In this document: one piece after another, positions 7,423 to 15,061 of the stretch
Numbering within the stretch: the first letter of the stretch is position 1
Layout: the number at the start of each line of letters is the position of its first letter
Source of the DNA: Thalassococcus profundi
Lineage (GTDB): Bacteria; Pseudomonadota; Alphaproteobacteria; Rhodobacterales; Rhodobacteraceae
Length of the DNA: 64,000 bases
NCBI RefSeq assembly: GCF_003344785.1
Contig: NZ_QPMK01000002.1
Span: 1 to 64,000, forward strand
Direction of reading: 5' to 3'
Program-made: the position numbers and the translations under genes
Notes under the pieces: generated by a model
The model's database searches: none
Told to the model about the DNA's origin: nothing
Seen by the model: the letters and a program-made list of their open reading frames with translations, nothing else

Positions 7423-9300
7423 GTGATACTTTACAAGATCGCGACCACTCTGACGCGCAAGCAGAAACAGCTCTTCTTCATGGTCTTCGATGCCATCATG
7501 GTGAGCGTGGCCATGGCTGCCGCGATTCTCCTGAATTCGTCGATCGCCCTGCGCCCGTCCCTGATGGTCGAACTCGGCGCGCTGGTCGCGGTGATGACGG
7601 TCGCGGGCCTTGGCTATTCGGTCTATCTCGGCCTGCCCCGGATCAAGCTCAATGCCTATGAGATGCGCGGCATCATCCGCACCGCGATCTTTTCCGCCGC
7701 CGTCGGGATCACCGGCGCTGCGCTCAACGGGCTGATTTCGCCACGGCTCCCGGTCGAAGTGTTCGTGATCTTCTCGCTCTTCTACCTCGTCGCGGGAGCG
7801 GCCTGGCGGATTCTTCTGCGGCAGTTCCTGTTGCAGATCTATCGGCGCGGCCAGTCGCGCATGCGGGTCATCATCTATGGCGCGGGCCAGACGGGGCAGC
7901 AGCTGCTTGCGGCCCTGCGCACCGACGATGCCATCGTGCCGGTGGCCTTCGTCGATGACAATCCGACCCTGCAAAGCCTGGTGGTCGCCGGTCTGCCGGT
8001 TCACGCGCCGTCGAAGATCAAGGACTTGATCCACGAAAAGGCCATCGACAGGGTGGTTCTGGCGATGCCGTCGATCAGCCAGTCGAAACAAGCCCGCATC
8101 GCGCACCGCCTGCGCGGGATCGGGTGCGAAGTTCACGCGCTGCCGTCCTTTGCCGAACTGGTGGGCGACGGGGACCTGCGCAAACGCTCCTCGCCGGTGT
8201 CGCTCGATGATCTGCTGGGCCGCAACCGGCTGGAAAAGGAACTGCCCGGCGTCAGTCATGCCTACAGCGACCGCCGCATCCTGATCACCGGCGCGGGCGG
8301 GTCGATCGGGTCGGAACTCTGCCGCCAGATCATCGCCTGCAAGCCGGATTGCGTTGTCCTGCTCGATCACTCGGAACTGGCGCTTTTCCGGATCGACCGG
8401 GAAATGCGTGAACTGGCGGATGGGCTGACGGTCATCCCGGTGCTCGGATCGGTCTGCGATGAAGCGATGATGCGCGACATCCTGGCGCGCCACGACATCG
8501 ACGTGGTGCTGCATGCCGCCGCCTACAAGCACCTGACACTGGTCCAGTCCAATTGCATCGCGGGTCTGCGCAACAACGTCATCGGCACCAAGGTCATCGC
8601 CGATGCCGCGCGCGAAGCGGGTGTCGAACGGTTCATCCTCGTGTCGTCGGACAAGGCGGTCCGCCCGACCAACGTCATGGGCGCGTCGAAGCGGCTGGCC
8701 GAGCTGGTGGTGCAGGACCTGGCGACGCGATCGTCGGGCACACGGTTTTCCATGGTGCGCTTTGGCAACGTCCTGGGGTCGAGCGGTTCGGTCATTCCCC
8801 TTTTCGAAGAGCAGATTGCTCGCGGCGGCCCGGTGACGCTCACCCATGGCGAAGTCACCCGCTACTTCATGACCATTTCCGAAGCGGCGCGGCTGGTACT
8901 GCTGGCGGGCTCCTTTGCCCGCGGCGGCGATGTCTTCGTGCTCGACATGGGCGACCCGGTGCCGATCGCCAAGCTGGCACGCCAGATGATCGAAGGCGCG
9001 GGCTATACGGTCAAGGATGCCAAGCATCCCGATGGTGACATCGAAATCCAGGTGACAGGCCTGCGTCCGGGCGAAAAGCTGCACGAGGAACTGCTGATCT
9101 CGTCCGACATGCTGACCACGCCGCATACGAAGATCCTGCGCGCGCAGGAAAGCTACCTGTCGGAAATCGAGATGGCCAACGCGCTCAAGGACCTGCGCCG
9201 CGCCATCGCGACACTCGATGCCGACGCGGCACAGGCGGTGCTGCACCGCTGGGTGGAACGGCACGACAGCGCCGTCATCTCGGGGGAAGGCGCCGTCTGA
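7423..9300 (+). CDS. Membrane-anchored nucleotide-sugar 4,6-dehydratase (CapD/PglF family)
   Basis: 625-residue enzyme. The first 130 residues form about four membrane segments; next comes a CoA-binding-like Rossmann domain with IYGAGQTGQQLL near residue 150; then the short-chain dehydrogenase domain with LITGAGGSIGSEL near 285 and the catalytic region VSSDKAVRPTNVMGASKR near 407. The Met in place of Tyr before the GASK lysine is normal for the FlaA1/PglF/WbpM group. These enzymes convert UDP-GlcNAc (or a similar donor) to the 4-keto-6-deoxy sugar for surface polysaccharides or protein glycosylation. The GTG start follows GGGGACAGG. It is not in a glycan cluster here, so the end product cannot be inferred. 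Confidence 0.92.
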   Translation: MILYKIATTLTRKQKQLFFMVFDAIMVSVAMAAAILLNSSIALRPSLMVELGALVAVMTVAGLGYSVYLGLPRIKLNAYEMRGIIRTAIFSAAVGITGAALNGLISPRLPVEVFVIFSLFYLVAGAAWRILLRQFLLQIYRRGQSRMRVIIYGAGQTGQQLLAALRTDDAIVPVAFVDDNPTLQSLVVAGLPVHAPSKIKDLIHEKAIDRVVLAMPSISQSKQARIAHRLRGIGCEVHALPSFAELVGDGDLRKRSSPVSLDDLLGRNRLEKELPGVSHAYSDRRILITGAGGSIGSELCRQIIACKPDCVVLLDHSELALFRIDREMRELADGLTVIPVLGSVCDEAMMRDILARHDIDVVLHAAAYKHLTLVQSNCIAGLRNNVIGTKVIADAAREAGVERFILVSSDKAVRPTNVMGASKRLAELVVQDLATRSSGTRFSMVRFGNVLGSSGSVIPLFEEQIARGGPVTLTHGEVTRYFMTISEAARLVLLAGSFARGGDVFVLDMGDPVPIAKLARQMIEGAGYTVKDAKHPDGDIEIQVTGLRPGEKLHEELLISSDMLTTPHTKILRAQESYLSEIEMANALKDLRRAIATLDADAAQAVLHRWVERHDSAVISGEGAV

Positions 9301-9339
9301 ACGGCGTCAGGACCGCCGGCCTCTCCGACCGGACCCTCC

Positions 9340-10182
9340 TTACCGACCGGGAATGTCGCTGCGCGGCGGCGCCGGATCCCAGTTATCGATGATGTCCGCG
9401 GCCTCTTCTGCCGTCTCCACGAACCGGAAGAGATCGAGGTCTTGCGGCGAGATCGTACCCGCTTCGGACAGTGCGTCCCAGTTGATGATCTTTTCCCAGA
9501 ACGCCCGCCCGAACAGCAGGAACGGCACCCGGTTCATCCGCCCGGTCTGGATCAGCGTCAGCGCCTCGAACATCTCGTCCAGCGTGCCGAAGCCTCCGGG
9601 AAAGACGCAGACCGCCCGCGCGCGCATCAGGAAGTGCATCTTGCGGATGGCGAAATAGTGGAAGTTGAAGCACAGCGAGGGCGTCACGTATTCGTTCGGC
9701 GCCTGTTCGTGCGGCAGCACGATGTTGAGCCCGATGGACTGCCCGCCCTCTTCCATGGCGCCGCGGTTGCCCGCCTCCATCACGCCGGGCCCGCCGCCGG
9801 TGACGATGACGAACTGCCGGCCCTCGGCCTCCATCGACTTGCGGGTCATCAGCCGGGCAAAGCGGCGCGCCTCGTCGTAGAACCGCGTGAGCTCGGCCAA
9901 GGTCTCCGTGCGCGCGCGCGCCTTGTGCTCGGGCGCCGGGATGCGCGCGCCGCCGAACAGCACGACGGTGGACTCGATCCCGGCCTCGTCCAGCGCCAGT
10001 TCCGGCTTCAGCAGTTCCAGCTGCAGTCGCACCGGGCGCAGTTCCTCGCGGCAGAGGAAATCCTCGTCCGCGAAGGCCAGCCGATAGGTGGGCGCCCGCG
10101 TCTGCGGCGTGTCGGGCACGTGGTCCGCGGTGTCGCGGTCGAGGTGGGCATCGCGGAACGGGCTGCGGCGGTCGTCTTTCAT
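9340..10182 (-). CDS. LOG family (TIGR00730) nucleotide phosphoribohydrolase-like protein
   Basis: 280-residue protein with the two LOG signatures: GGGPGVMEAGNRGA, and PGGFGTLDE. The latter gives the family its old lysine-decarboxylase-like label. Characterised members cleave the N-glycosidic bond of nucleoside 5'-monophosphates, for example activating cytokinins or hydrolysing AMP. Compared with the short 190-residue plant-type enzymes it has an N-terminal extension of about 90 residues rich in charged residues, as in many alphaproteobacterial members. It is divergent from the PLP-lyase gene with 70 bp between starts, so their promoters overlap. Substrate cannot be deduced from sequence alone. 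Confidence 0.88.
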   Translation of the reverse strand: MKDDRRSPFRDAHLDRDTADHVPDTPQTRAPTYRLAFADEDFLCREELRPVRLQLELLKPELALDEAGIESTVVLFGGARIPAPEHKARARTETLAELTRFYDEARRFARLMTRKSMEAEGRQFVIVTGGGPGVMEAGNRGAMEEGGQSIGLNIVLPHEQAPNEYVTPSLCFNFHYFAIRKMHFLMRARAVCVFPGGFGTLDEMFEALTLIQTGRMNRVPFLLFGRAFWEKIINWDALSEAGTISPQDLDLFRFVETAEEAADIIDNWDPAPPRSDIPGR

Positions 10183-10252
10183 GGCGGGGCCTTTCGTGGT
10201 TTAGACCATGGGTAAAGACTTCGCGCGCCATGCGCCAGAGACAGGAGCCGCC

Positions 10253-11170
10253 ATGGACTGGAAACAAGAGATCGCCGCCGCGGCGTCGCGGATCGCGGGG
10301 CATGTCGTGCGGACGCCGGTGATGATGTCGGACGCGCTCTGGTCCCGCCCGGTCGCGCTCAAGCTCGAACAGATGCAGCACACCGGCAGCTTCAAGGCGC
10401 GCGGCGCCTTCAACACGCTGTTGAGCCAGCCGGTGCCGAAGGCGGGTGTGGTGGCGGCATCCGGCGGCAATCACGGCGCCGCGGTGGCGCTGGCGGCGAC
10501 GCGGCTGGGGAACCCGGCCGCGATCTTCGTGCCCGAGATGGCCGGCGCGGCCAAGATATCGCTGATCGAACGCACCGGGGCCGCGCTGACCGTGGTGCCG
10601 GGTGAATATGCCAACGCCCTGGCGGCGGCGCAGGAACACGAGGCAACGACCGGCGCGATGCAGGTCCATGCCTATGACGCGCCCGCGACCGTGGCGGGCC
10701 AGGGCACCTGCTTTGCCGAATGGGACGCGCAGGGGCTCGATGCCGATACGGTGCTGATCGCGGTCGGCGGCGGCGGGCTGCTGGCCGGGGCGCTGGCGCA
10801 TTGGCAGGGGCAGCGGCGCGTCATCGCGGTGGAGCCCGAAACCGCCGCAGCCCTGCACGCGGCCCGCGACGCGGGCGCGCCGGTGGACGTGGCGGTGTCC
10901 GGCGTCGCCGCCAATGCGCTGGGGGCACGGCGCATCGGCAGGCTGGGCTTCGACCTGGCGCAGGCGCACCTGGCGGAGTCGGTGCTGGTCCCCGACGCCG
11001 CGATCACCCAGGCGCAGGTGGCGCTCTGGCAGGCGCACCGCATCCTCGTGGAACCGGCGGGCGCCTGCGCGCTCGCCGCCCTGATCACCGGCGCCTATGT
11101 GCCCGCGCCGGACGAGAGTGTCGCGGTGCTGGTCTGCGGCGGCAACATCGCGCCCGATCCGCTGCGCTGA
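10253..11170 (+). CDS. PLP-dependent serine/threonine dehydratase family protein
   Basis: 305-residue fold-type II PLP enzyme. The cofactor lysine lies in [11 protein letters not shown], the phosphate-binding loop is ASGGNHGAA, and the glycine-rich loop is VGGGGLLAG. It lacks the C-terminal ACT domain of biosynthetic IlvA, so it belongs with catabolic threonine/serine dehydratases, serine racemase or ectoine-degradation-type lyases; the exact substrate is unknown. The start at 10253 is chosen because AGGAG sits five bases upstream; an ATG 45 bases earlier lacks such a site. It precedes dapD on the same strand with an 82-bp gap and probably has an independent promoter opposite the LOG gene. 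Confidence 0.87.
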   Translation: MDWKQEIAAAASRIAGHVVRTPVMMSDALWSRPVALKLEQMQHTGSFKARGAFNTLLSQPVPKAGVVAASGGNHGAAVALAATRLGNPAAIFVPEMAGAAKISLIERTGAALTVVPGEYANALAAAQEHEATTGAMQVHAYDAPATVAGQGTCFAEWDAQGLDADTVLIAVGGGGLLAGALAHWQGQRRVIAVEPETAAALHAARDAGAPVDVAVSGVAANALGARRIGRLGFDLAQAHLAESVLVPDAAITQAQVALWQAHRILVEPAGACALAALITGAYVPAPDESVAVLVCGGNIAPDPLR

Positions 11171-11252
11171 CGCAGACCATCTGCGCATTGTCTGCCGGGG
11201 ATGCCAAGGCTATAGGGCTTGCAAACGCCATAACCCCGGGGGAGACGTCCAG

Positions 11253-12080
11253 ATGTCCAACGCACAGCTTGAAACCGCCATCGAAGCCGCCTGGGAGGCG
11301 CGCGACACGATCACCCCGCAGACCGGCGGCGAGACCCGCGAAGCAATCGAGGCGACGCTGAACGCGCTCGACAGCGGCCAGCTACGCGTCGCCGAACGGC
11401 AGGAAAACGGCGACTGGCACGTCAACCAATGGGCCAAGAAGGCGGTACTGCTGGGCTTTCGCATCAAGGACATGGAAACCCAGCCCGGCGGACCGCAGGG
11501 CGGCGGCTGGTGGGACAAGGTCGACAGCAAGTTCCTGGGCTGGGGCGACAGTGACTGGAAACAGGCGGGCTTTCGCGCCGTCCCGAATTGCGTGGTGCGC
11601 AAGTCGGCCTATATCGCGCCCGGCGTGGTGCTGATGCCGTCCTTCGTCAACCTCGGCGCCTATGTGGACAGCGGCACCATGGTCGACACCTGGGCGACCG
11701 TGGGCAGCTGCGCGCAGATCGGCAAGAACGTGCACCTGTCGGGCGGCGTCGGCATCGGCGGCGTGCTGGAGCCGATGCAGGCGGGTCCGACGATCATCGA
11801 GGACAACTGCTTTATCGGCGCCCGCTCCGAGGTGGTCGAAGGCTGCATCGTCCGCGAAGGGTCGGTGCTGGGCATGGGCGTGTTCATCGGCCAGTCCACC
11901 AAGATCGTCGACCGCGAGACCGGCGAGGTCTTCATGGGCGAGGTGCCGCCCTATTCCGTGGTGGTGGCGGGGTCGATGCCCACGAAGAACAACCTCAACC
12001 TCTACTGCGCGGTGATCGTGAAGCGGGTGGACGAGCGCACCCGCTCCAAGACCGGGATCAACGAGCTGCTGCGCGACTGA
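11253..12080 (+). CDS. dapD: Tetrahydrodipicolinate N-succinyltransferase
   Basis: Transfers succinyl from succinyl-CoA to tetrahydrodipicolinate in the succinylase branch of diaminopimelate/lysine synthesis. Length of 275 residues matches the family. Left-handed beta-helix hexapeptide repeats run from about residue 105 to 230, including the [17 protein letters not shown] region, ending with the conserved [13 protein letters not shown] block and a C-terminal NELLRD. The ATG at 11253 follows GGGGGAGA by a normal distance; frame continues upstream but without DapD sequence. Its partner dapE is at 16907. A pair of twin-palindrome repeats follows the stop and may end its transcript. Confidence 0.97.
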   Translation: MSNAQLETAIEAAWEARDTITPQTGGETREAIEATLNALDSGQLRVAERQENGDWHVNQWAKKAVLLGFRIKDMETQPGGPQGGGWWDKVDSKFLGWGDSDWKQAGFRAVPNCVVRKSAYIAPGVVLMPSFVNLGAYVDSGTMVDTWATVGSCAQIGKNVHLSGGVGIGGVLEPMQAGPTIIEDNCFIGARSEVVEGCIVREGSVLGMGVFIGQSTKIVDRETGEVFMGEVPPYSVVVAGSMPTKNNLNLYCAVIVKRVDERTRSKTGINELLRD

Positions 12081-12102
12081 TCCGGGCGATCGGACTGGGC
12101 GC

Positions 12103-12147
12103 CCGGACGTCTCGAGACGTCCGGACCGCTTTTCTCGAGAAAAGCGG
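12103..12147. repeat. Twin-palindrome repeat, copy A
   Basis: Two perfect 22-bp palindromes separated by one base: 12103-12124, centred on CTCGAG with CCGGACGT arms, and 12126-12147, also centred on CTCGAG with CCGCTTTT arms. It lies 22 bp after the dapD stop. It is one of five copies in the window with the same two-hairpin layout. Confidence 0.85.
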
Positions 12148-12191
12148 GCGCCGCGGAAGGCTCCCAAAGAATTGACGGATGCAACGACAGG

Positions 12192-12236
12192 CCCGGAATT
12201 CTCAAGAATTCCGGGTCGCTTTTCTCGAGAAAAGCG
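12192..12236. repeat. Twin-palindrome repeat, copy B
   Basis: First hairpin 12192-12215 has 11-bp arms around CA (CCCGGAATTCT arm); second, 12217-12236, is a perfect 20-bp palindrome with CGCTTTT arms around CTCGAG. It follows copy A after 44 bp. The second hairpin is nearly identical to that of copy A, while the first differs in sequence but keeps full pairing. Confidence 0.85.
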
Positions 12237-12264
12237 ACTGTGCGGATCCGGGGCCGCCCCGCCA

Positions 12265-12492
12265 TCAGGTCAGGCGCCGCAGGGGTTCGCGATTGCAGAA
12301 GATCACCAGCTGACCCGCATTTTCCACCACCGAAAATCCACGCCGCCGCATGTCGGCCAGGAACGGATCGAGTCCGATGAACCGTTCGATGTCGCGGCGC
12401 TTGCGGCGGATGACACCGCCCTGCCGCGCGGCCTTGGCCGCGAAGAGATCGGCAAGGAATCGGTCCGGGGTCAGGCAGGCGGGCAGCGTCAT
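12265..12492 (-). CDS. Small conserved hypothetical protein
   Basis: 75-residue basic protein of unknown function. It reads as a helix rich in Arg/Lys (KAARQGGVIRRKRRDIERFIG) followed by a compact alpha-beta end with FLADMRRRGFSVVENAGQLV. Proteins of this look are common as small orphan genes in Rhodobacteraceae, but I cannot name a family. The start at 12492 gives MTLPACL; a longer frame begins 57 bases upstream but crosses into the promoter region of the divergent exchanger gene. No strong ribosome-binding site is seen. It converges on the twin-palindrome pair downstream of dapD, which separates the two genes. Confidence 0.55.
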   Translation of the reverse strand: MTLPACLTPDRFLADLFAAKAARQGGVIRRKRRDIERFIGLDPFLADMRRRGFSVVENAGQLVIFCNREPLRRLT

Positions 12493-12564
12493 GCGCCGAT
12501 GATCTCGCGGCAAGGTTAACAAACACCCAAGGAAACCAATCGTCGCCAAGGCGCGTTGGCCTTG

Positions 12565-13593
12565 ATGATTTCAGACCTCCCCCTCGTTCCGCTGCTCGCG
12601 GTCTTCGCCGTGGCAGCGGCCGCCGTGGTGCTGGCCTCCATACGCGCGACCCGCCTGGCCGACATCATCGCCGACCGCACCCAGATCGGCGAGGCGCTTG
12701 CCGGGGGCCTGATCCTCGGCGGAGCCACGTCTCTCGCCGGGGTGGTCGTTTCGGTGAACGCGGCGCTGTCGGGGGATGCGAGCTTTGCCTTTTCCAACGC
12801 CGTGGGTGGGATCGCGGCGCAGACGCTGTTCCTCGCCATCGCCGATCTTCTGCACAAGAAGGCCAACCTCGAACACGCCGCGGCGGAGCCCGCCAACCTG
12901 TTCCAGGCGGTGATGCTGATCATCCTGCTCAGCCTGCCGATCTGCGCCATGGCCGGACCGGACATCGGATTCGTCGGCGTGCACCCGGTCTCCATCCTGC
13001 TGTTCCTGGCGTACCTGGCCGGGGTTAGGGCGTCCTCGACCGTCAGCGAGCAGCCGATGTGGCGCCCGGTCAAGACCGACGCCACGCGCGAGGACGAGCC
13101 AGAGGACGACGACGAAAAGGGCCGCTCCGCCCGCGGTCCGGCGCTGCGCTTTGCGGGGCTCGTCGCGATCATGGGCGTCGGCGGTTGGGTCATCAGCCAG
13201 GTGGGCGCGACCTTCATCGACCGGTTCTCGTTGTCCTCCAGCCTCGTGGGCGCGCTGATCACCGCCGTCGTGACCTCGCTGCCAGAGCTGGTGACGACGC
13301 TCGTCGCCGTGCGGCGCGGGGCGTTGCAGCTGGCCGTGGGCGGGATCATCGGCGGCAACACCTTCGACACGCTCTTCCTTGTCGCGTCGGACATCGCTTA
13401 TCGCGACGGGTCGATCTACCACGCCGTGGATATCACAGACCTGTACTGGCTGGGCACCGGCCTGATGATGACCGCGGTCCTGCTGGCGGGCCTGATCCTG
13501 CGCCAGCGCAAGGGACCGGCTCGGATCGGCATCGAAAGCGTTCTGCTGATCGCGATCTATGCCACGGCGCTGGTGGTCGAGGTCACGCGCTGA
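12565..13593 (+). CDS. CaCA-family sodium/calcium exchanger-like membrane protein
   Basis: 342-residue protein with about ten membrane segments in two halves, separated by an acidic cytoplasmic loop near residue 170-185 ([11 protein letters not shown]). The second half has a clear CaCA alpha-repeat, [16 protein letters not shown] followed by [14 protein letters not shown]. The first half has the equivalent [16 protein letters not shown] with [13 protein letters not shown], but lacks the Pro-Glu that normally helps bind the cation. It is therefore an exchanger-like protein whose ion is uncertain. The ATG at 12565 is preferred over TTG codons just before it. It stands divergent from the small gene at 12265-12492. 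Confidence 0.83.
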   Translation: MISDLPLVPLLAVFAVAAAAVVLASIRATRLADIIADRTQIGEALAGGLILGGATSLAGVVVSVNAALSGDASFAFSNAVGGIAAQTLFLAIADLLHKKANLEHAAAEPANLFQAVMLIILLSLPICAMAGPDIGFVGVHPVSILLFLAYLAGVRASSTVSEQPMWRPVKTDATREDEPEDDDEKGRSARGPALRFAGLVAIMGVGGWVISQVGATFIDRFSLSSSLVGALITAVVTSLPELVTTLVAVRRGALQLAVGGIIGGNTFDTLFLVASDIAYRDGSIYHAVDITDLYWLGTGLMMTAVLLAGLILRQRKGPARIGIESVLLIAIYATALVVEVTR

Positions 13594-13638
13594 GCGCCGG
13601 CGCTTGACATCGTACCGGCACCCGCGCCATCTGCGCCC

Positions 13639-13986
13639 ATGTCTGACAAACGCGTATCGAAGCAAAAGGTCTACACCCTGCTGGTCGAGGTCGGCCGCAA
13701 GTCCGGCGACGGCTTGCCCAAGGGCGCCACCGGGGCGGCGCTGCTGTGCTATGCGAGCGGCATCGACGAGGCGGAGGCGGTGCGCGAGACCGTTGCGATC
13801 CTCAAACAGGCGGACCTCGCCCCGCTCGACGTGACCGGATACGGCACCGAAGAAGAGCGCCGCGCCGAGGGCCACGAGATCGACGCGGACGAAAGCGCGC
13901 TGATGGCGCAGGCGCTCTCTGAAAATTCGGTGATCGTGGCGCAGATGACGCCTTTTTTCGAAGCCGACGACGCGGCGAAGAGCTAG
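13639..13986 (+). CDS. Conserved hypothetical protein
   Basis: 115-residue soluble acidic protein that I do not recognise as a named family. The N-terminal 60 residues (VSKQKVYTLLVEVGRKSGDGLPKGATGAALLCY broken over 6-40, then EAEAVRETVAILKQ) form a probable helical bundle; the remainder is Glu/Asp-rich and ends FFEADDAAKS. It lies 45 bp after the exchanger gene on the same strand and could be co-transcribed with it. It converges with the Hint gene, the two stop codons being one base apart. No metal or catalytic motif is visible. Confidence 0.6.
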   Translation: MSDKRVSKQKVYTLLVEVGRKSGDGLPKGATGAALLCYASGIDEAEAVRETVAILKQADLAPLDVTGYGTEEERRAEGHEIDADESALMAQALSENSVIVAQMTPFFEADDAAKS

Positions 13987-13987
13987 A

Positions 13988-15061
13988 TCAGGCGGCCCGC
14001 GCCTCGGCCAAAGTGATCGCCTCGAAGGGCCGCAGCACCTGGTATCCGGCGCGGTGATGTTCCGGCAGCAGCGCCTGCGGGCAATCCGCCAGCAGGGTCG
14101 CCCGAAGCCTGTCGCGTTTGCGGCGCAGGCGTCCGGCATAGAGGCTTTCCATCGCGGCGTCGGCGGCGATCAGCGCTTCGTGACCCGGCAGCAGCAGGTG
14201 GCTGTACCTGACCAGCCGATGGCCCGTTTCATAGACCGCGGCGAACCCGTTCACCAGATTGATCGCCGGGATCAGCACCGCCTCGCGGCCGAAGATGTAT
14301 TCGACCTCGGACCCGCCGATGACCAGCCGCTGGTGCGGCGCCACCACCACGTCGCGGCGCAGGCCGAAATACGGCGCGCGCAGGCGCACCGGCTGGAACG
14401 ATCCCAGCGCCGGAACCGTGCGGTGCACCACGTGCAGCACCGGCACCGCGCCGTTGTCCCGGGTCAGCACCGTGTCGCCGCAGCCAAGGTCGCGTAGCGC
14501 CTTGTAGCCGAACGGGGTCGCCACCGGGACGCTCGGGGTCAGCGAGGGCATCGGTCCGATGGGTTCGATCCGGTCCGATACCGCGAAGAACACCACGTCC
14601 GGGTCCATCTCGCACAGCTGCGGGCGCAGCGTCATGGTGTGGATGTCCTCGAGCATCAGCGGCGGCGGCGCCGGGGTCGTCACCGCCTCGACCGCATCCG
14701 CCTCGGGCCGTTCGACCGCCAGCCGGCCCCAGCCTCTCGGGCTGTCCCAGCTGAAAGTCAGGCGCAGGACGTCGGTGCGCCCGTCGCGGCCGTGGCTCAG
14801 CACCGTGTGGAACACCTCGTCGCCCTGGTTCATCACCAGAACGATGCTGCCTCCGGGGATGGCCCGCAACGACAGCCCGCCGGCCCAGGGGTGGCGGCGC
14901 TGGTAGGACAGCAGCGTTTGCGGACGGCCATCCGGCGACAACCGCGTCTCGATCATCAGCGACCCGCGGCTCAGAAGCTGCGCACGTCCTGCCTCGGCCC
15001 TGCCGAAGGTGTCTGGACAGACCCAGCCGAGATCTTCGCCAGAGATGGCGATCCAGGTCAC
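13988..15061 (-). CDS. Hint_2 domain protein lacking the cleavage nucleophile
   Basis: 357-residue protein beginning with GTG at 15061, whose GTGA overlaps the stop of the upstream Hint gene, so the two are translationally coupled. Residues about 1-130 resemble a beta-sandwich of LamG/lectin type. A Hint_2 (Hedgehog/intein) domain follows from about residue 177: LRDLGCGDTVLTRDNG, VVVAPHQRLVIGG, EYIFGREAVLIPAINLVNG. The first residue of the domain, where self-splicing Hint domains have Cys, is Val (SVPVATPFG). The His of the PHQR block is kept. It has no signal peptide. Such proteins are frequent and largely uncharacterised in Rhodobacteraceae; here it may be a non-cleaving partner of the upstream protein. 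Confidence 0.8.
   Translation of the reverse strand: MTWIAISGEDLGWVCPDTFGRAEAGRAQLLSRGSLMIETRLSPDGRPQTLLSYQRRHPWAGGLSLRAIPGGSIVLVMNQGDEVFHTVLSHGRDGRTDVLRLTFSWDSPRGWGRLAVERPEADAVEAVTTPAPPPLMLEDIHTMTLRPQLCEMDPDVVFFAVSDRIEPIGPMPSLTPSVPVATPFGYKALRDLGCGDTVLTRDNGAVPVLHVVHRTVPALGSFQPVRLRAPYFGLRRDVVVAPHQRLVIGGSEVEYIFGREAVLIPAINLVNGFAAVYETGHRLVRYSHLLLPGHEALIAADAAMESLYAGRLRRKRDRLRATLLADCPQALLPEHHRAGYQVLRPFEAITLAEARAA

Noticed and set aside
12103-12236. CRISPR-like array
   Set aside because: There are only two units per site, each is internally palindromic, and no uniform repeat-spacer pattern or cas gene is present.
13603-13636. TTGACA as a -35 box for the gene at 13639
   Set aside because: No acceptable -10 sequence lies 16-18 bp downstream, and the gene can be read from the exchanger transcript.
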